Shown here: one piece after another, positions 39,231 through 47,486 of the stretch | How the letters are laid out: each line of letters starts with the position of its first letter | Numbering within the stretch: the stretch's first letter is position 1 | Source: an uncultured Woeseiaceae bacterium | Lineage (GTDB): Bacteria; Pseudomonadota; Gammaproteobacteria; Steroidobacterales; Woeseiaceae | Direction of reading: 5' to 3' | Assembly (NCBI GenBank): GCA_905480215.1 | Contig: CAJQPL010000008.1 | Location: 1 to 48,086, forward strand | Length of the DNA stretch: 48,086 bases | Made by a program: the position numbers and the translations under genes | Notes under the pieces: model-generated | Told to the model about the DNA's origin: nothing | Database searches by the model: none | Seen by the model: only the letters and a program-made list of their open reading frames with translations

Positions 39231-41146
39231 TAACTACTGTCGGCATCCGTCAATAACGGAATTTGCACCTTCACGCCTGGCCGCACTTTGTGCAGATCGA
39301 CTTCCGGGTTGTATTGGCGAAATAGCCAGATGGGCACTTGGTACTTGCGAAGTGCGAGAATCCAGATTGACTCACCTTTCTTGATAGTGTGTTCAGTTAC
39401 ACCGCTAATGACATGTTGACGAAAAAAACTGTCCTGCTGTGTGCGATGGTAAGCAACACGCCGTTCCTCGAATAATTTCGCGTCGACTGTATTGAGATCA
39501 AGTTTGATACGTTGACCAACAGCAAGCGGCGTACCAAAAGCCAGTCCGTTGAGGTCGCGCAAACGCTGCGTCCTTATTTGCAACCAATCGCCGAAATGGC
39601 CTAACGTTTCCAGCGCTTGCACTTCAATGCTCATATCACTGCGGACACTATAGTCGCTTGGATCCGACAACAGCGACGTCTGCACCGCCGCTACTTCTGG
39701 CCTTACAAGATCGCTTGCCAACGCACTGGGAGTTACCTCGGCTATGGCCAATTCGGGTTCCGGTTGCGGCTCTGCTTGCGGCAAGACTGCAGGCTCCGGC
39801 GCAGGTGCGCTAACGGCAGCCACTGCAGCTACCGGTGCGGGACCTGCTGCCGGCAGCCGCAATTTCTGCCCCGCCCGGATTCGATGGCTGCTACCTAAGC
39901 CGTTCAGTGCAACCAACGTCGAAACTCGCGTATCGTAAACTGCAGCAATCTGCGACAAGGTGTCGCCACGTGCAACGCTGTGAAACATGTCGGGGAGTTG
40001 CTTCGAAAAAACGGCATCGGCTGGAAGTGAGCTAACAGCGTCGGCCAAGGACTGGGAAATCTCCGCTGCTGGCATGCGCAAGGTAAAGCCTTTCGGCAGA
40101 TACTTACTGCCCTGCCAAACCGTTGCTTGCAAGGCCATGTTGTGTTTCGCCAAATCTTTTGAAGATATTCCCAAGGTCTTCGTAAGACCCGGCACCTCGA
40201 TGTAACTTGGCAGTATCACTTCTGAGTAATCCGTTGGCATCTCCGCAACCAGACCGGGAAAGTATTTTTCGACGTTCTGGTCGACTTCCTTAGCTGCCAG
40301 GAAAGCCACGTAGAAATTTCTCGACGCGAAACCGAACGTTCTACCTTTGTATTTTCGCAGGATATCGACGTATGCCGTGTCACCGAATTCGCGCATTGCC
40401 CTGCGCACACCACCGAGGCCATGATTGTAAGCCGTTATAGCCATTGGCCAATTACCGGTAATTGAATAGTTGTAGGCGAGCAATTGACCAGCCGCACGAG
40501 TTGCCGCGAATGGGTCGTTGCGCTCGTCAACTACGTGATCAACGCGCATGAAGCGCCGCCCTGTACTGCGCGTGAACTGCCAGATACCCGATGCTCCGAC
40601 GTGTGAGCGAGCACTCGGATTATAAGAGGACTCGACATGCGGCAGGGCCGCAATCTCTATCGGTACACCGAGCGCTGAAAACTCCTTGTTGACGTGATTG
40701 CGCCAGCGACCGGAGCGTTCCAGCCCATCTCGAAACCGCTCTTTCAGTCCTTGCTGAAAACGAATATCGCTAACCGCTGTCAGCAAAGTTTCGTTGCTGA
40801 CGCCCGCGCCCCATAAGCCCAGCACGCGCGACTCTTCTGCAGAAAGATTGTCTCGCTTGCCAGATGCCAGCGAGCGCAGTATCGATTGCAGAGTTTTGCG
40901 GCGTTTTTCGACCCGCCGTTGCCGCTCCCGCCGACCCAATTTCTCGGGCATTGCGACACGTTCGTAGATAATGGCGAGATTTTGATTGTCGTGAAGTACG
41001 CCCTCATCATTGCCGTACAGCGTAAAGATATCTGTCCAAAAATCGACATCGCGCTGCAGTTCAGGCGGTTGTGGGAAGGTTTCATCCGCTGCAAAGGCGA
41101 AAAAAGGCAGAAAAATCAGTAATAAAAAGGCTCTTGAGCTTGTCAT
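39230..41146 (-). CDS. mltD: Membrane-bound lytic transglycosylase D-like protein with LysM repeats
   Basis: This 638-residue secreted peptidoglycan lyase cuts the MurNAc-GlcNAc bond, forming 1,6-anhydroMurNAc. The signal sequence (about 5-20) lacks the lipobox Cys of E. coli MltD. The SLT domain spans ~150-290, with catalytic Glu172 in ALPHVESSYNP and the GASGIWQF and AITAYNHG motifs. Two clear LysM repeats are at ~388-432 and ~585-631, with a degenerate one at ~498-550. A Pro/Ala/Glu-rich linker lies at ~433-470. It heads an operon with a membrane protein, an L,D-transpeptidase and ppnN. Confidence 0.93.
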   Translation of the reverse strand: MTSSRAFLLLIFLPFFAFAADETFPQPPELQRDVDFWTDIFTLYGNDEGVLHDNQNLAIIYERVAMPEKLGRRERQRRVEKRRKTLQSILRSLASGKRDNLSAEESRVLGLWGAGVSNETLLTAVSDIRFQQGLKERFRDGLERSGRWRNHVNKEFSALGVPIEIAALPHVESSYNPSARSHVGASGIWQFTRSTGRRFMRVDHVVDERNDPFAATRAAGQLLAYNYSITGNWPMAITAYNHGLGGVRRAMREFGDTAYVDILRKYKGRTFGFASRNFYVAFLAAKEVDQNVEKYFPGLVAEMPTDYSEVILPSYIEVPGLTKTLGISSKDLAKHNMALQATVWQGSKYLPKGFTLRMPAAEISQSLADAVSSLPADAVFSKQLPDMFHSVARGDTLSQIAAVYDTRVSTLVALNGLGSSHRIRAGQKLRLPAAGPAPVAAVAAVSAPAPEPAVLPQAEPQPEPELAIAEVTPSALASDLVRPEVAAVQTSLLSDPSDYSVRSDMSIEVQALETLGHFGDWLQIRTQRLRDLNGLAFGTPLAVGQRIKLDLNTVDAKLFEERRVAYHRTQQDSFFRQHVISGVTEHTIKKGESIWILALRKYQVPIWLFRQYNPEVDLHKVRPGVKVQIPLLTDADSS

Positions 41147-41185
41147 TTAGTTTAAATCAAGTTTCAATCGTAAATTATTGATTAC

Positions 41186-41206
41186 TTCACAGATAATAGC
41201 TGTGAA
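41186..41206. promoter_or_regulatory. 21-bp dyad, possible operator between mltD and the M14-like gene
   Basis: TTCACAG at 41186-41192 and CTGTGAA at 41200-41206 are perfect 7-bp arms around ATAATAG. It sits about 22 bases before the plus-strand start and 40 before mltD. The arms resemble CRP half-sites but in the opposite order (TCACA then TGTGA), so a CRP site is not implied. A TF dimer site controlling both genes is plausible. Confidence 0.5.
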
Positions 41207-41227
41207 ATACCGTAGTTTTGGAGCAAT

Positions 41228-42532
41228 ATGAGCGCCGCACGCCGACAATCTCACACTTTAGGACGCATTTGCCAATTCTTATTGGCCGCGGCGATGCTGT
41301 TCTCGTTCAATACTGCACATTCCAGCGAGGCAGCGGTCGACCCGGTAGATAAGGGCGTTGACGTTCTGGAGGATTCGACTCCTGATGGCGACTCGCGTTC
41401 CAGTGAAACCTCAGCAGCCGCGGAAGAACTCGTGCAGCCAGAAGCGGTTCGCGAGTATATGGGGCCACTGGCCGACGCGGTAACCCACGCCGACGGTTGG
41501 GCTAAGCCGCTCAAAATTCTGGGCACCGAGGTAGGACCGGGTACGTCGCAGCGTTTGTCCTGGTCTGCCACCGAATTATTTGAAGGTGTGCCGGTATCGA
41601 CGCCGGTACTGGTCGCAAATGGTGTACTACCCGGACCAACAGTTTGCCTGACCGCAGCAGTACACGGCGACGAACTGAATGGCATCGAAATGGTGCGCCG
41701 CATATTCCATGATATCGAGCCAAAGAAACTTGCAGGCGCATTAATCGGTGTACCTATCGTAAATGTGCAGGGCTTTCGCCGTGGCTCGCGCTACTTACCG
41801 GATCGCCGCGACCTGAACCGATATTTTCCCGGCAATCCGAACGGCAGCGCGGCGGCACGAATCGCACACGCACTTTTTACCGACATCATTAGCAATTGCG
41901 ACGCCCTGGTCGATTTGCATACTGGCTCGTTCGAACGCGCCAACCTTCCGCAACTACGAGCCGACTTACGCAATCCCGACGTCGTGACGCTGACACACGG
42001 CTTCGGCGCGATGGTTGTACTACACAGCGCATCAACTGTCGGCACCTTGCGATACGCCGCGACACGCGCCGGAATTCCCGCAGTAACTGTCGAAGCAGGT
42101 GGACCATCGCAACTTGAACTAGCCGAGGTGAAGCACGGTGTAAAAGGCGTGGAGACTTTACTGACGACATTGGGTATGACTCGGCGCACGCGACTCTGGG
42201 GCAACCCTGAGCCCGTTTACTACGAATCCTCATGGGTACGAGCCGACAACGGCGGAATCCTGTTATCCGATGTATCGCTGGGCAGCTCGGTTCGCAAAGG
42301 CGACTTACTGGGTTCAATTACAGATCCGATGAGTAATGCCAGAACTGAAGTTCGCTCACCCTACTCCGGACGCATTATTGGCATGGCTCGCAATCAGGTT
42401 GTGATGCCCGGCTTCGCGGCATTCCACGTTGGTATTCAGACTGACGAAGTCAAAGTTATCGAAGAAGACACGATCATCGACGTCGCAGAAAAAGACGCCG
42501 GCGGTGGTTACGTGGACGGTATGTCCGAGTAA
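41228..42532 (+). CDS. Periplasmic M14-type zinc hydrolase, succinylglutamate desuccinylase/aspartoacylase family
   Basis: This 434-residue secreted protein has a signal peptide (hydrophobic core ~13-27, cleavage near HSSEA). A Ser/Glu/Asp-rich stretch (~35-70) precedes the catalytic domain, which has zinc ligands in AAVHGDELNG (H146, E149) and DLHTGS (H231), substrate-binding DRRDLNRYFPG and catalytic Glu289 in TVEAGGP. The C-terminal part (~330-420) is a small beta domain. True AstE/AspA enzymes are cytoplasmic; a secreted form suggests a different substrate, perhaps a wall peptide or an N-acyl amino acid. It is divergent from mltD and may share control with it. Confidence 0.87.
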   Translation: MSAARRQSHTLGRICQFLLAAAMLFSFNTAHSSEAAVDPVDKGVDVLEDSTPDGDSRSSETSAAAEELVQPEAVREYMGPLADAVTHADGWAKPLKILGTEVGPGTSQRLSWSATELFEGVPVSTPVLVANGVLPGPTVCLTAAVHGDELNGIEMVRRIFHDIEPKKLAGALIGVPIVNVQGFRRGSRYLPDRRDLNRYFPGNPNGSAAARIAHALFTDIISNCDALVDLHTGSFERANLPQLRADLRNPDVVTLTHGFGAMVVLHSASTVGTLRYAATRAGIPAVTVEAGGPSQLELAEVKHGVKGVETLLTTLGMTRRTRLWGNPEPVYYESSWVRADNGGILLSDVSLGSSVRKGDLLGSITDPMSNARTEVRSPYSGRIIGMARNQVVMPGFAAFHVGIQTDEVKVIEEDTIIDVAEKDAGGGYVDGMSE

Positions 42533-42544
42533 ACTGCGGTCGTT

Positions 42545-43483
42545 ATGTCCGCAGATCGAAAACCTCTCTCAAGTTATACGGCTCCCAAGTATTGGCCAAC
42601 CTGGCTGGGCATGGGCCTGTTGCGCCTCGTCTGCATGCTACCGCACGCTTGGGCTTTGGCCATCGGACGCGTGATCGGCCGATTGGCGCACGCGCTCGTC
42701 GGATCACGGCGAGCAATAGTGCGACGTAATCTTGAATTGTGCTTTCCAGACTTGAGCGAAACGGAGCGCAATGCTCTGGCTTACAAGCACTTTCAGTCTT
42801 TGGGCATGATGCTCATCGAAATGGGCCTCGGGCGATGGGCAAGCGACAGGCATTTGGAGTCGATCACCCAAATTCGCGGTTTAGAGCACCTGCTCGAAGC
42901 GCAGGCACGCGGCCAAGGGGTGATTTTATTGGGCGCCCACTTTACGACCCTGGAGGTAAGCGGCCGCGTATTAGCGCTAAAAACCCCACCTTACGACGCC
43001 GTATATCGCAGGAACCGCAGTGACTTCATTACTGAATTGCAGCGCTCTGGCCGCGAGAGGTCGGCGGATACGACTATCGAAAAACGCGACATCAAACAAA
43101 TGGTGCGCAGCCTTCGCGCGGGGCGAACCGTTTGGTATGCACCTGATCAGTCCTATTCCCGAAAAGGCTCTGAAGTCATAGAATTTTTCGGCACACCGAC
43201 AATGCACGCAACCGCGGCCTCTACGCTGGCGCGGCTTGGGCGTGCTGTTACGATTCCATTTTTTCCGACCCGCCTTGAAGACGGCAGCTACGAAATAGTC
43301 ATTTACCCACCGCTTGAGAACATTCCCAGCGACGATCTGGTTGCCGATACCCGCAGTTACCTGAGAGTTCTTGAACAACACATTGAGACCTGTCGGGATC
43401 AATACTTTTGGATCCATCGAAAGTTCAAAGATTTGCCGGAGGGCTATCCTGACTACTACGCCGATCTGGATGCGTTGAAATAA
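42545..43483 (+). CDS. LpxL/HtrB-family lipid A acyltransferase
   Basis: This 312-residue inner-membrane acyltransferase adds a secondary acyl chain to Kdo2-lipid IVA (or its product). The N-terminal amphipathic/hydrophobic stretch anchors it. The HX4E motif is visible as H132 and E137 in LLGAHFTTLEVSGR; RRNLELCFPDLS, YAPDQSYSRKGSEV and FFGTPTMHATAA are family motifs. LpxL is more likely than LpxM by these, but the acyl chain cannot be inferred. It is 12 bases downstream of the M14-like gene and overlaps the convergent kdkA by 28 bases. Confidence 0.92.
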   Translation: MSADRKPLSSYTAPKYWPTWLGMGLLRLVCMLPHAWALAIGRVIGRLAHALVGSRRAIVRRNLELCFPDLSETERNALAYKHFQSLGMMLIEMGLGRWASDRHLESITQIRGLEHLLEAQARGQGVILLGAHFTTLEVSGRVLALKTPPYDAVYRRNRSDFITELQRSGRERSADTTIEKRDIKQMVRSLRAGRTVWYAPDQSYSRKGSEVIEFFGTPTMHATAASTLARLGRAVTIPFFPTRLEDGSYEIVIYPPLENIPSDDLVADTRSYLRVLEQHIETCRDQYFWIHRKFKDLPEGYPDYYADLDALK

Positions 43484-44187
43484 CCTTCCAGTAGCTGCTC
43501 CCAATTCGCCGTGCGAAAGCGAATATTGGGATCCAGGCCAACCACCTTTTCTAGCGAGCGATGCAGACGACTGAGTGTTTGCTGCTGCCAGGGTCCGGGT
43601 ACTTTGAGCGAACCCTTGTCGAAGTCGAGCATCCAGATGTCACCATCCTTATCGACCTGCACGTTGTAGGCATTCATGTCGGCGTGATACACGCCCGCTT
43701 CATGAAACTTCCATATTGCCGCACCAACGACTTGCCAAAAGGCTTCTCCGTGGTCAACCCCGGTAATGTATTCAGCCAGCGATACAACATCCGGAATACG
43801 TACGGTGATGATGTCAGCGGTATAAAACGTTCCGCGACGCCTGAATCTTGCCGCCGCCGGCCTGGGCACATTCATATTGTTTGCGGCCAGTTTGTCGAGC
43901 AGACGCCACTCCAGGAATGAACGGGTCAGATCTTCACCGGAGAACATGTAGGAGTCGCGAACGATTTTGCCGACCAATCCACCGCGCATATAGTGACGCA
44001 ACACGAACTGCCGCGGAATATTGCCGACAAACACAGTGTTGCCGCGTCCGGCGGAGCGCAACGGTCCCGTCAATACTTCAGCGTGCGGCCAGCCTTGCGG
44101 CGTGAAACGTTCAGCCGAAATTTGGTTGATAATCGCCTTATCGTATAGGATGGCGCCGTTCTTAGTTCTCTCGACGGTTTCGGTCAA
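43456..44187 (-). CDS. kdkA: 3-deoxy-D-manno-octulosonic acid (Kdo) kinase
   Basis: KdkA phosphorylates Kdo on lipid A at O-4. This 243-residue kinase-fold protein has VLRHYMRGGLVGK near 62-74 (nucleotide-binding part), catalytic D170 in YHADMNAYN, and the metal-binding DFD at 188-190. Its presence suggests the core has a single phosphorylated Kdo, as in Haemophilus, or an additional phosphate. The start is a TTG (44185-44187) with AGAAGGA eight bases upstream. It overlaps lpxL at the 3' end and is only 18 bases from the divergent heptosyltransferase start. Confidence 0.9.
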   Translation of the reverse strand: MTETVERTKNGAILYDKAIINQISAERFTPQGWPHAEVLTGPLRSAGRGNTVFVGNIPRQFVLRHYMRGGLVGKIVRDSYMFSGEDLTRSFLEWRLLDKLAANNMNVPRPAAARFRRRGTFYTADIITVRIPDVVSLAEYITGVDHGEAFWQVVGAAIWKFHEAGVYHADMNAYNVQVDKDGDIWMLDFDKGSLKVPGPWQQQTLSRLHRSLEKVVGLDPNIRFRTANWEQLLEGYFNASRSA

Positions 44188-44205
44188 CGGACCCGTCCTT
44201 CTCTC

Positions 44206-45258
44206 TTGTCTGATTTGATTCTACAAGCCGCGCCGACAAAAATATGCGTCATTCGCCTTTCGGCGATTGGTGATACCTGTCATGCGCTGGCTGCAGTGCG
44301 CCGACTGCAGGACAACTGGCCGGATGCTGCGATCACGTGGATCATCGGCAAAACGGAAGCGATGCTGCTGTCAGATATTCCTGACGTCGAGTTTATCATC
44401 TTCGACAAATCCAAAGGTCATCACGCCTATAAAGATGTGCAAGTAGCTCTGGGTGATCGGCAGTTTGACGTCGCATTGTGTATGCATGCATCAATGCGCG
44501 CCAACTTCTTATGCCGAAAAATTTCTGCACCGATTCGACTCGGCTACGATCGAGCCAGAGCGACCGATTTTCAATGGCTGTTTACCAATCGACGCATTGA
44601 GGCGGTCAAGGGGCAGCATGTGCTTGAGGCAATGATGTCGTTTGCTGCGGCAATAGGAGCAGAACCACAGCCCATCCGCTGGGACATTCCGCTCGACGCG
44701 GATGTCCGTGATTTTGCCGCGGACTTCAGGAGTCCTAATAAGCCACTGATTGTTATCAGCCCTTGCAGTAGTCAGCGCAGCCGGAATTTTCGTAACTGGA
44801 GTATCGACAACTATTCAGCTGCCATTTCTCACTTGGCCGGCAAGAAGTGTCGTGTAGTGCTTACGGGCGGGCGTAGCGATCTGGAAATCGAATACGGCGA
44901 GTCACTTGAAGCGCACGCAGCCGTCGATAACCTGATTGGCAAAACAACACTCAAGGAGGTCGCTGCCCTTATTGAAGCGGCAGACTTATTAATTTGCCCC
45001 GATTCGGGGCCGGCACATATGGCGACGGCGTTTGGCACGCCAGTTCTGGGATTGTATGCAAGCTCGAATCCCGAACGCACAGGCCCGTTCGCGTCTCGAG
45101 AACTGACGGTCAATCGGTACCCGGACGCCTGTGCCAAGTATCTTGGCAAATCAGTTGCTCAAATTCGCTGGGGACGACGTGTACGGCATGCGGACGTGAT
45201 GAGCTTGATTTCAGTTGACGATGTCGTCGCGAAAATAGATCAGTTCTTCGATATCTAG
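44206..45258 (+). CDS. Heptosyltransferase I-like LPS core glycosyltransferase (GT9)
   Basis: This 350-residue GT-B enzyme of family 9 has N-terminal ICVIRLSAIGDTCHALAA, typical of heptosyltransferases, and C-terminal LLICPDSGPAHMATAFGTPVLGLY with the donor-binding DSGPAH motif. Near SQRSRNFRNW is the acceptor-side basic patch. It likely adds the first heptose to Kdo (WaaC role) because WaaF lies nearby, but this is not proven by sequence alone. The start is an unsupported TTG at 44206 (no purine-rich site upstream); no in-frame ATG occurs before the first conserved strand. Confidence 0.88.
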   Translation: MSDLILQAAPTKICVIRLSAIGDTCHALAAVRRLQDNWPDAAITWIIGKTEAMLLSDIPDVEFIIFDKSKGHHAYKDVQVALGDRQFDVALCMHASMRANFLCRKISAPIRLGYDRARATDFQWLFTNRRIEAVKGQHVLEAMMSFAAAIGAEPQPIRWDIPLDADVRDFAADFRSPNKPLIVISPCSSQRSRNFRNWSIDNYSAAISHLAGKKCRVVLTGGRSDLEIEYGESLEAHAAVDNLIGKTTLKEVAALIEAADLLICPDSGPAHMATAFGTPVLGLYASSNPERTGPFASRELTVNRYPDACAKYLGKSVAQIRWGRRVRHADVMSLISVDDVVAKIDQFFDI

Positions 45259-45268
45259 ACCAATCTTG

Positions 45269-46264
45269 CTAAACAATCCTGACTTGAATGTCTTTTACCG
45301 AAATATCTTTCAGACAACGTAAGTGACCTAACGGGCAATGCCGTTCAAAACAAGGGCTGCAATCCAGATCGAGCGTATGGATATCACGCTTCGCTGTCAG
45401 CGGTGGGGTGAACAGTGGAGACGATGAGCCGTAAATACCGTGCACGTGTGTTCCGACTGCGGCGGCTATGTGCATCAAGCCCGAATCATTGCTGACAACG
45501 CGTTCACATAGCGCCAGCAAGTCGACAACGTCAACCAGCGCTGTCTTGCCGCATAAATTGTGCGCGTGGCCTTGTTGTGAAATTGTGTCACCAGCGTCGA
45601 CATCTTTGTCCGATCCCAAAACCCACACCGCGTAGCCGGAACTATCGAGGCGCTCAGCAAGCTCAGCGAAGTACTCCAGCGGCCAGCATTTCGCGGGGCC
45701 GTATTCCGCGCCTGGCATCATGGCGATGACAGGACGCGTCACGTCCAATGACAGCGCAGCAATCAATTGCTGCTGCCGTTCCGAGTCGACCAGAAGTGAC
45801 GGATACGGGATCTCGGGAAGCGCTGCATCGCTCGCCACGCCAAGCGCCACGAACCGTTTCACGGTCTGATCAAGCTTCTTTGGGTCGAACGCTCGAATGT
45901 CGTTGATCAGCCAATAGCGAGATTCACCGCGAAACCCGCTTCGCACCGGAACGCCCGCAAGCCAGGGAATCAGGGCCGCCTTGAAGGATCGCGGCATAAC
46001 AATCGCACGGTCATAGCTTTTCGCCCGAACCTCAGCAGCAATCCGCCGCCGTTTTCCCAGTCCGAATTCACCATGGCCGGTCTTCGAAGCTATACCCTCG
46101 CGGATTTCAGGCATGCGCGCGACGATCGGTAATGACCAGGCGGGTGCCAGAACATCCAATGCGCGATCAGGATTGCGCGATTTGAGGAGTTTGAAGAGCG
46201 ACTGCGCCATGACCATGTCGCCCACCCATGACGGCCCGACGATCAGTGTCGAGTGACTAGACAA
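45269..46264 (-). CDS. waaF: ADP-heptose--LPS heptosyltransferase II
   Basis: WaaF adds the second L,D-heptose to the inner core. This 331-residue GT9 protein starts with LIVGPSWVGDMVMAQSL, the usual WaaF N-terminus. It has RSFKAALIPWLAGVPVRSGF, MMPGAEYGPAKCWP and VSNDSGLMHIAAAVGT, and the C-terminal cluster CSPCFERHCPLGHLRCL of the family. It is eight bases downstream of hldD, which makes its donor sugar, and is convergent with the GT9 gene. Confidence 0.95.
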   Translation of the reverse strand: MSSHSTLIVGPSWVGDMVMAQSLFKLLKSRNPDRALDVLAPAWSLPIVARMPEIREGIASKTGHGEFGLGKRRRIAAEVRAKSYDRAIVMPRSFKAALIPWLAGVPVRSGFRGESRYWLINDIRAFDPKKLDQTVKRFVALGVASDAALPEIPYPSLLVDSERQQQLIAALSLDVTRPVIAMMPGAEYGPAKCWPLEYFAELAERLDSSGYAVWVLGSDKDVDAGDTISQQGHAHNLCGKTALVDVVDLLALCERVVSNDSGLMHIAAAVGTHVHGIYGSSSPLFTPPLTAKRDIHTLDLDCSPCFERHCPLGHLRCLKDISVKDIQVRIV

Positions 46265-46272
46265 TTTGCGAC

Positions 46273-47214
46273 CTAAGTAATCTCTGCCAGATAGTCTTTC
46301 ACTCCGTCCTCGACGGGACGAAATTCGACGTCACAGCCCGACCGTCGCAATTGCGTCAAATCCGCCTGGGTAAAACTCTGGTAGGCCCCTTCGAGATGAT
46401 CCGGGAACGGCACGTAGCGTATTTTTCCTTTGCCGTGCCATTGAATAACGGCATTGGCAACATCGTTAAAACTCTGTGCCCGCCCTGAACCCGTATTGAA
46501 AATTCCTGATGATGAGGGGTTGTCCAGAAACCACATATTGACGTTACAGACGTCATCGATATAGACAAAATCGCGCAACTGTTCGCCGTCAGCGTAACCA
46601 TCAGTGCCAGCGAAAAGAGCCGCCGCGCCCGTGTCGCGAATTTGATTGTTGAAATGATAGGCCACGCTGGCCATCGACCCCTTGTGTTGCTCGCGAGGAC
46701 CGTAGACGTTGAAATAGCGCAAACCCACGACCTGGCTGTCCGACGCTTTGGTCACGCGTCGAACATAGCGGTCAAACTGCACCTTCGAGTAACCATAAAC
46801 ATTCAGCGGTACTTCAAATAAAGGGTCCTCAACGAACTCCTTCGATCCACCATAGACTGCGGCAGACGACGCATAAATAAACTGCGCTTTGTTATCCAGA
46901 CAATGATGCAAAAGTTTCTGCGAGTAGCTGTAATTGTTCTGCATCATGTAGCGACCATCCCACTCGGTCGTTTCCGAACACGCGCCCTGATGCAATATTG
47001 CCTTGATGCCGCTTGCAAATCCCTTGTCCGAAGACAGGCGAGTGACGAACTCATCTTTATCAATATAATCCGCGATGGGAAAATCGGATATGTTCACGAA
47101 CTTGTGACCGTCGGTCATTTCATCCACGACAATAACGTCATCGCAGCCACGCTCAATCAGCGTCCGAACCAGATTGCTACCTATGAATCCGGCGCCGCCG
47201 GTTACGATATGCAC
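46273..47214 (-). CDS. hldD: ADP-L-glycero-D-manno-heptose 6-epimerase
   Basis: HldD converts ADP-D,D-heptose to ADP-L,D-heptose, the donor for WaaC and WaaF. It is a short-chain dehydrogenase of 313 residues with the NADP-binding GGAGFIGSN at the N-terminus, SSAAVYG, and the catalytic YGYSK (about 140-144). NVYGPREQHKGSMASVAYH is a hallmark of HldD. The start is a GTG at 47212-47214. It follows the zinc-finger gene by seven bases in the same operon. Confidence 0.96.
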   Translation of the reverse strand: MHIVTGGAGFIGSNLVRTLIERGCDDVIVVDEMTDGHKFVNISDFPIADYIDKDEFVTRLSSDKGFASGIKAILHQGACSETTEWDGRYMMQNNYSYSQKLLHHCLDNKAQFIYASSAAVYGGSKEFVEDPLFEVPLNVYGYSKVQFDRYVRRVTKASDSQVVGLRYFNVYGPREQHKGSMASVAYHFNNQIRDTGAAALFAGTDGYADGEQLRDFVYIDDVCNVNMWFLDNPSSSGIFNTGSGRAQSFNDVANAVIQWHGKGKIRYVPFPDHLEGAYQSFTQADLTQLRRSGCDVEFRPVEDGVKDYLAEIT

Positions 47215-47221
47215 TTCGAGT

Positions 47222-47440
47222 TTATTCGTCCGCTGCCGTCATTAGATATTGCGCGCCGCAATACGGGCACTTGGCCTCACCGGTTTCCTCAACGGGAATG
47301 TAGACCTTGGGGTGCGAATTCCACAGATACATGCCGGGCATTGGGCAGCTCAACGGCAAGTCCTTTGGACGCACACCGTACTTATTCTGGGCATTCGCCG
47401 GAATCAGATTCTGATCGATGCTTCCTGCTCTAACTGCCAC
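47222..47440 (-). CDS. CHCC-type zinc-finger protein
   Basis: This 72-residue protein has ligands C32, H43, C58 and C61 in SCPMPGMYLWNSHP and CPYCG. The domain is shared with the NDUFS6 subunit of complex I and with small bacterial proteins of unknown function that often lie beside waaF/ilvE/hldD. It is soluble. Expression with hldD-waaF is implied by the seven-base gap. Confidence 0.9.
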   Translation of the reverse strand: MAVRAGSIDQNLIPANAQNKYGVRPKDLPLSCPMPGMYLWNSHPKVYIPVEETGEAKCPYCGAQYLMTAADE

Positions 47441-47486
47441 AGCTCTCTCTTCTTGTTAGTTGATTCGGCATCGAATTATAGGCGTC

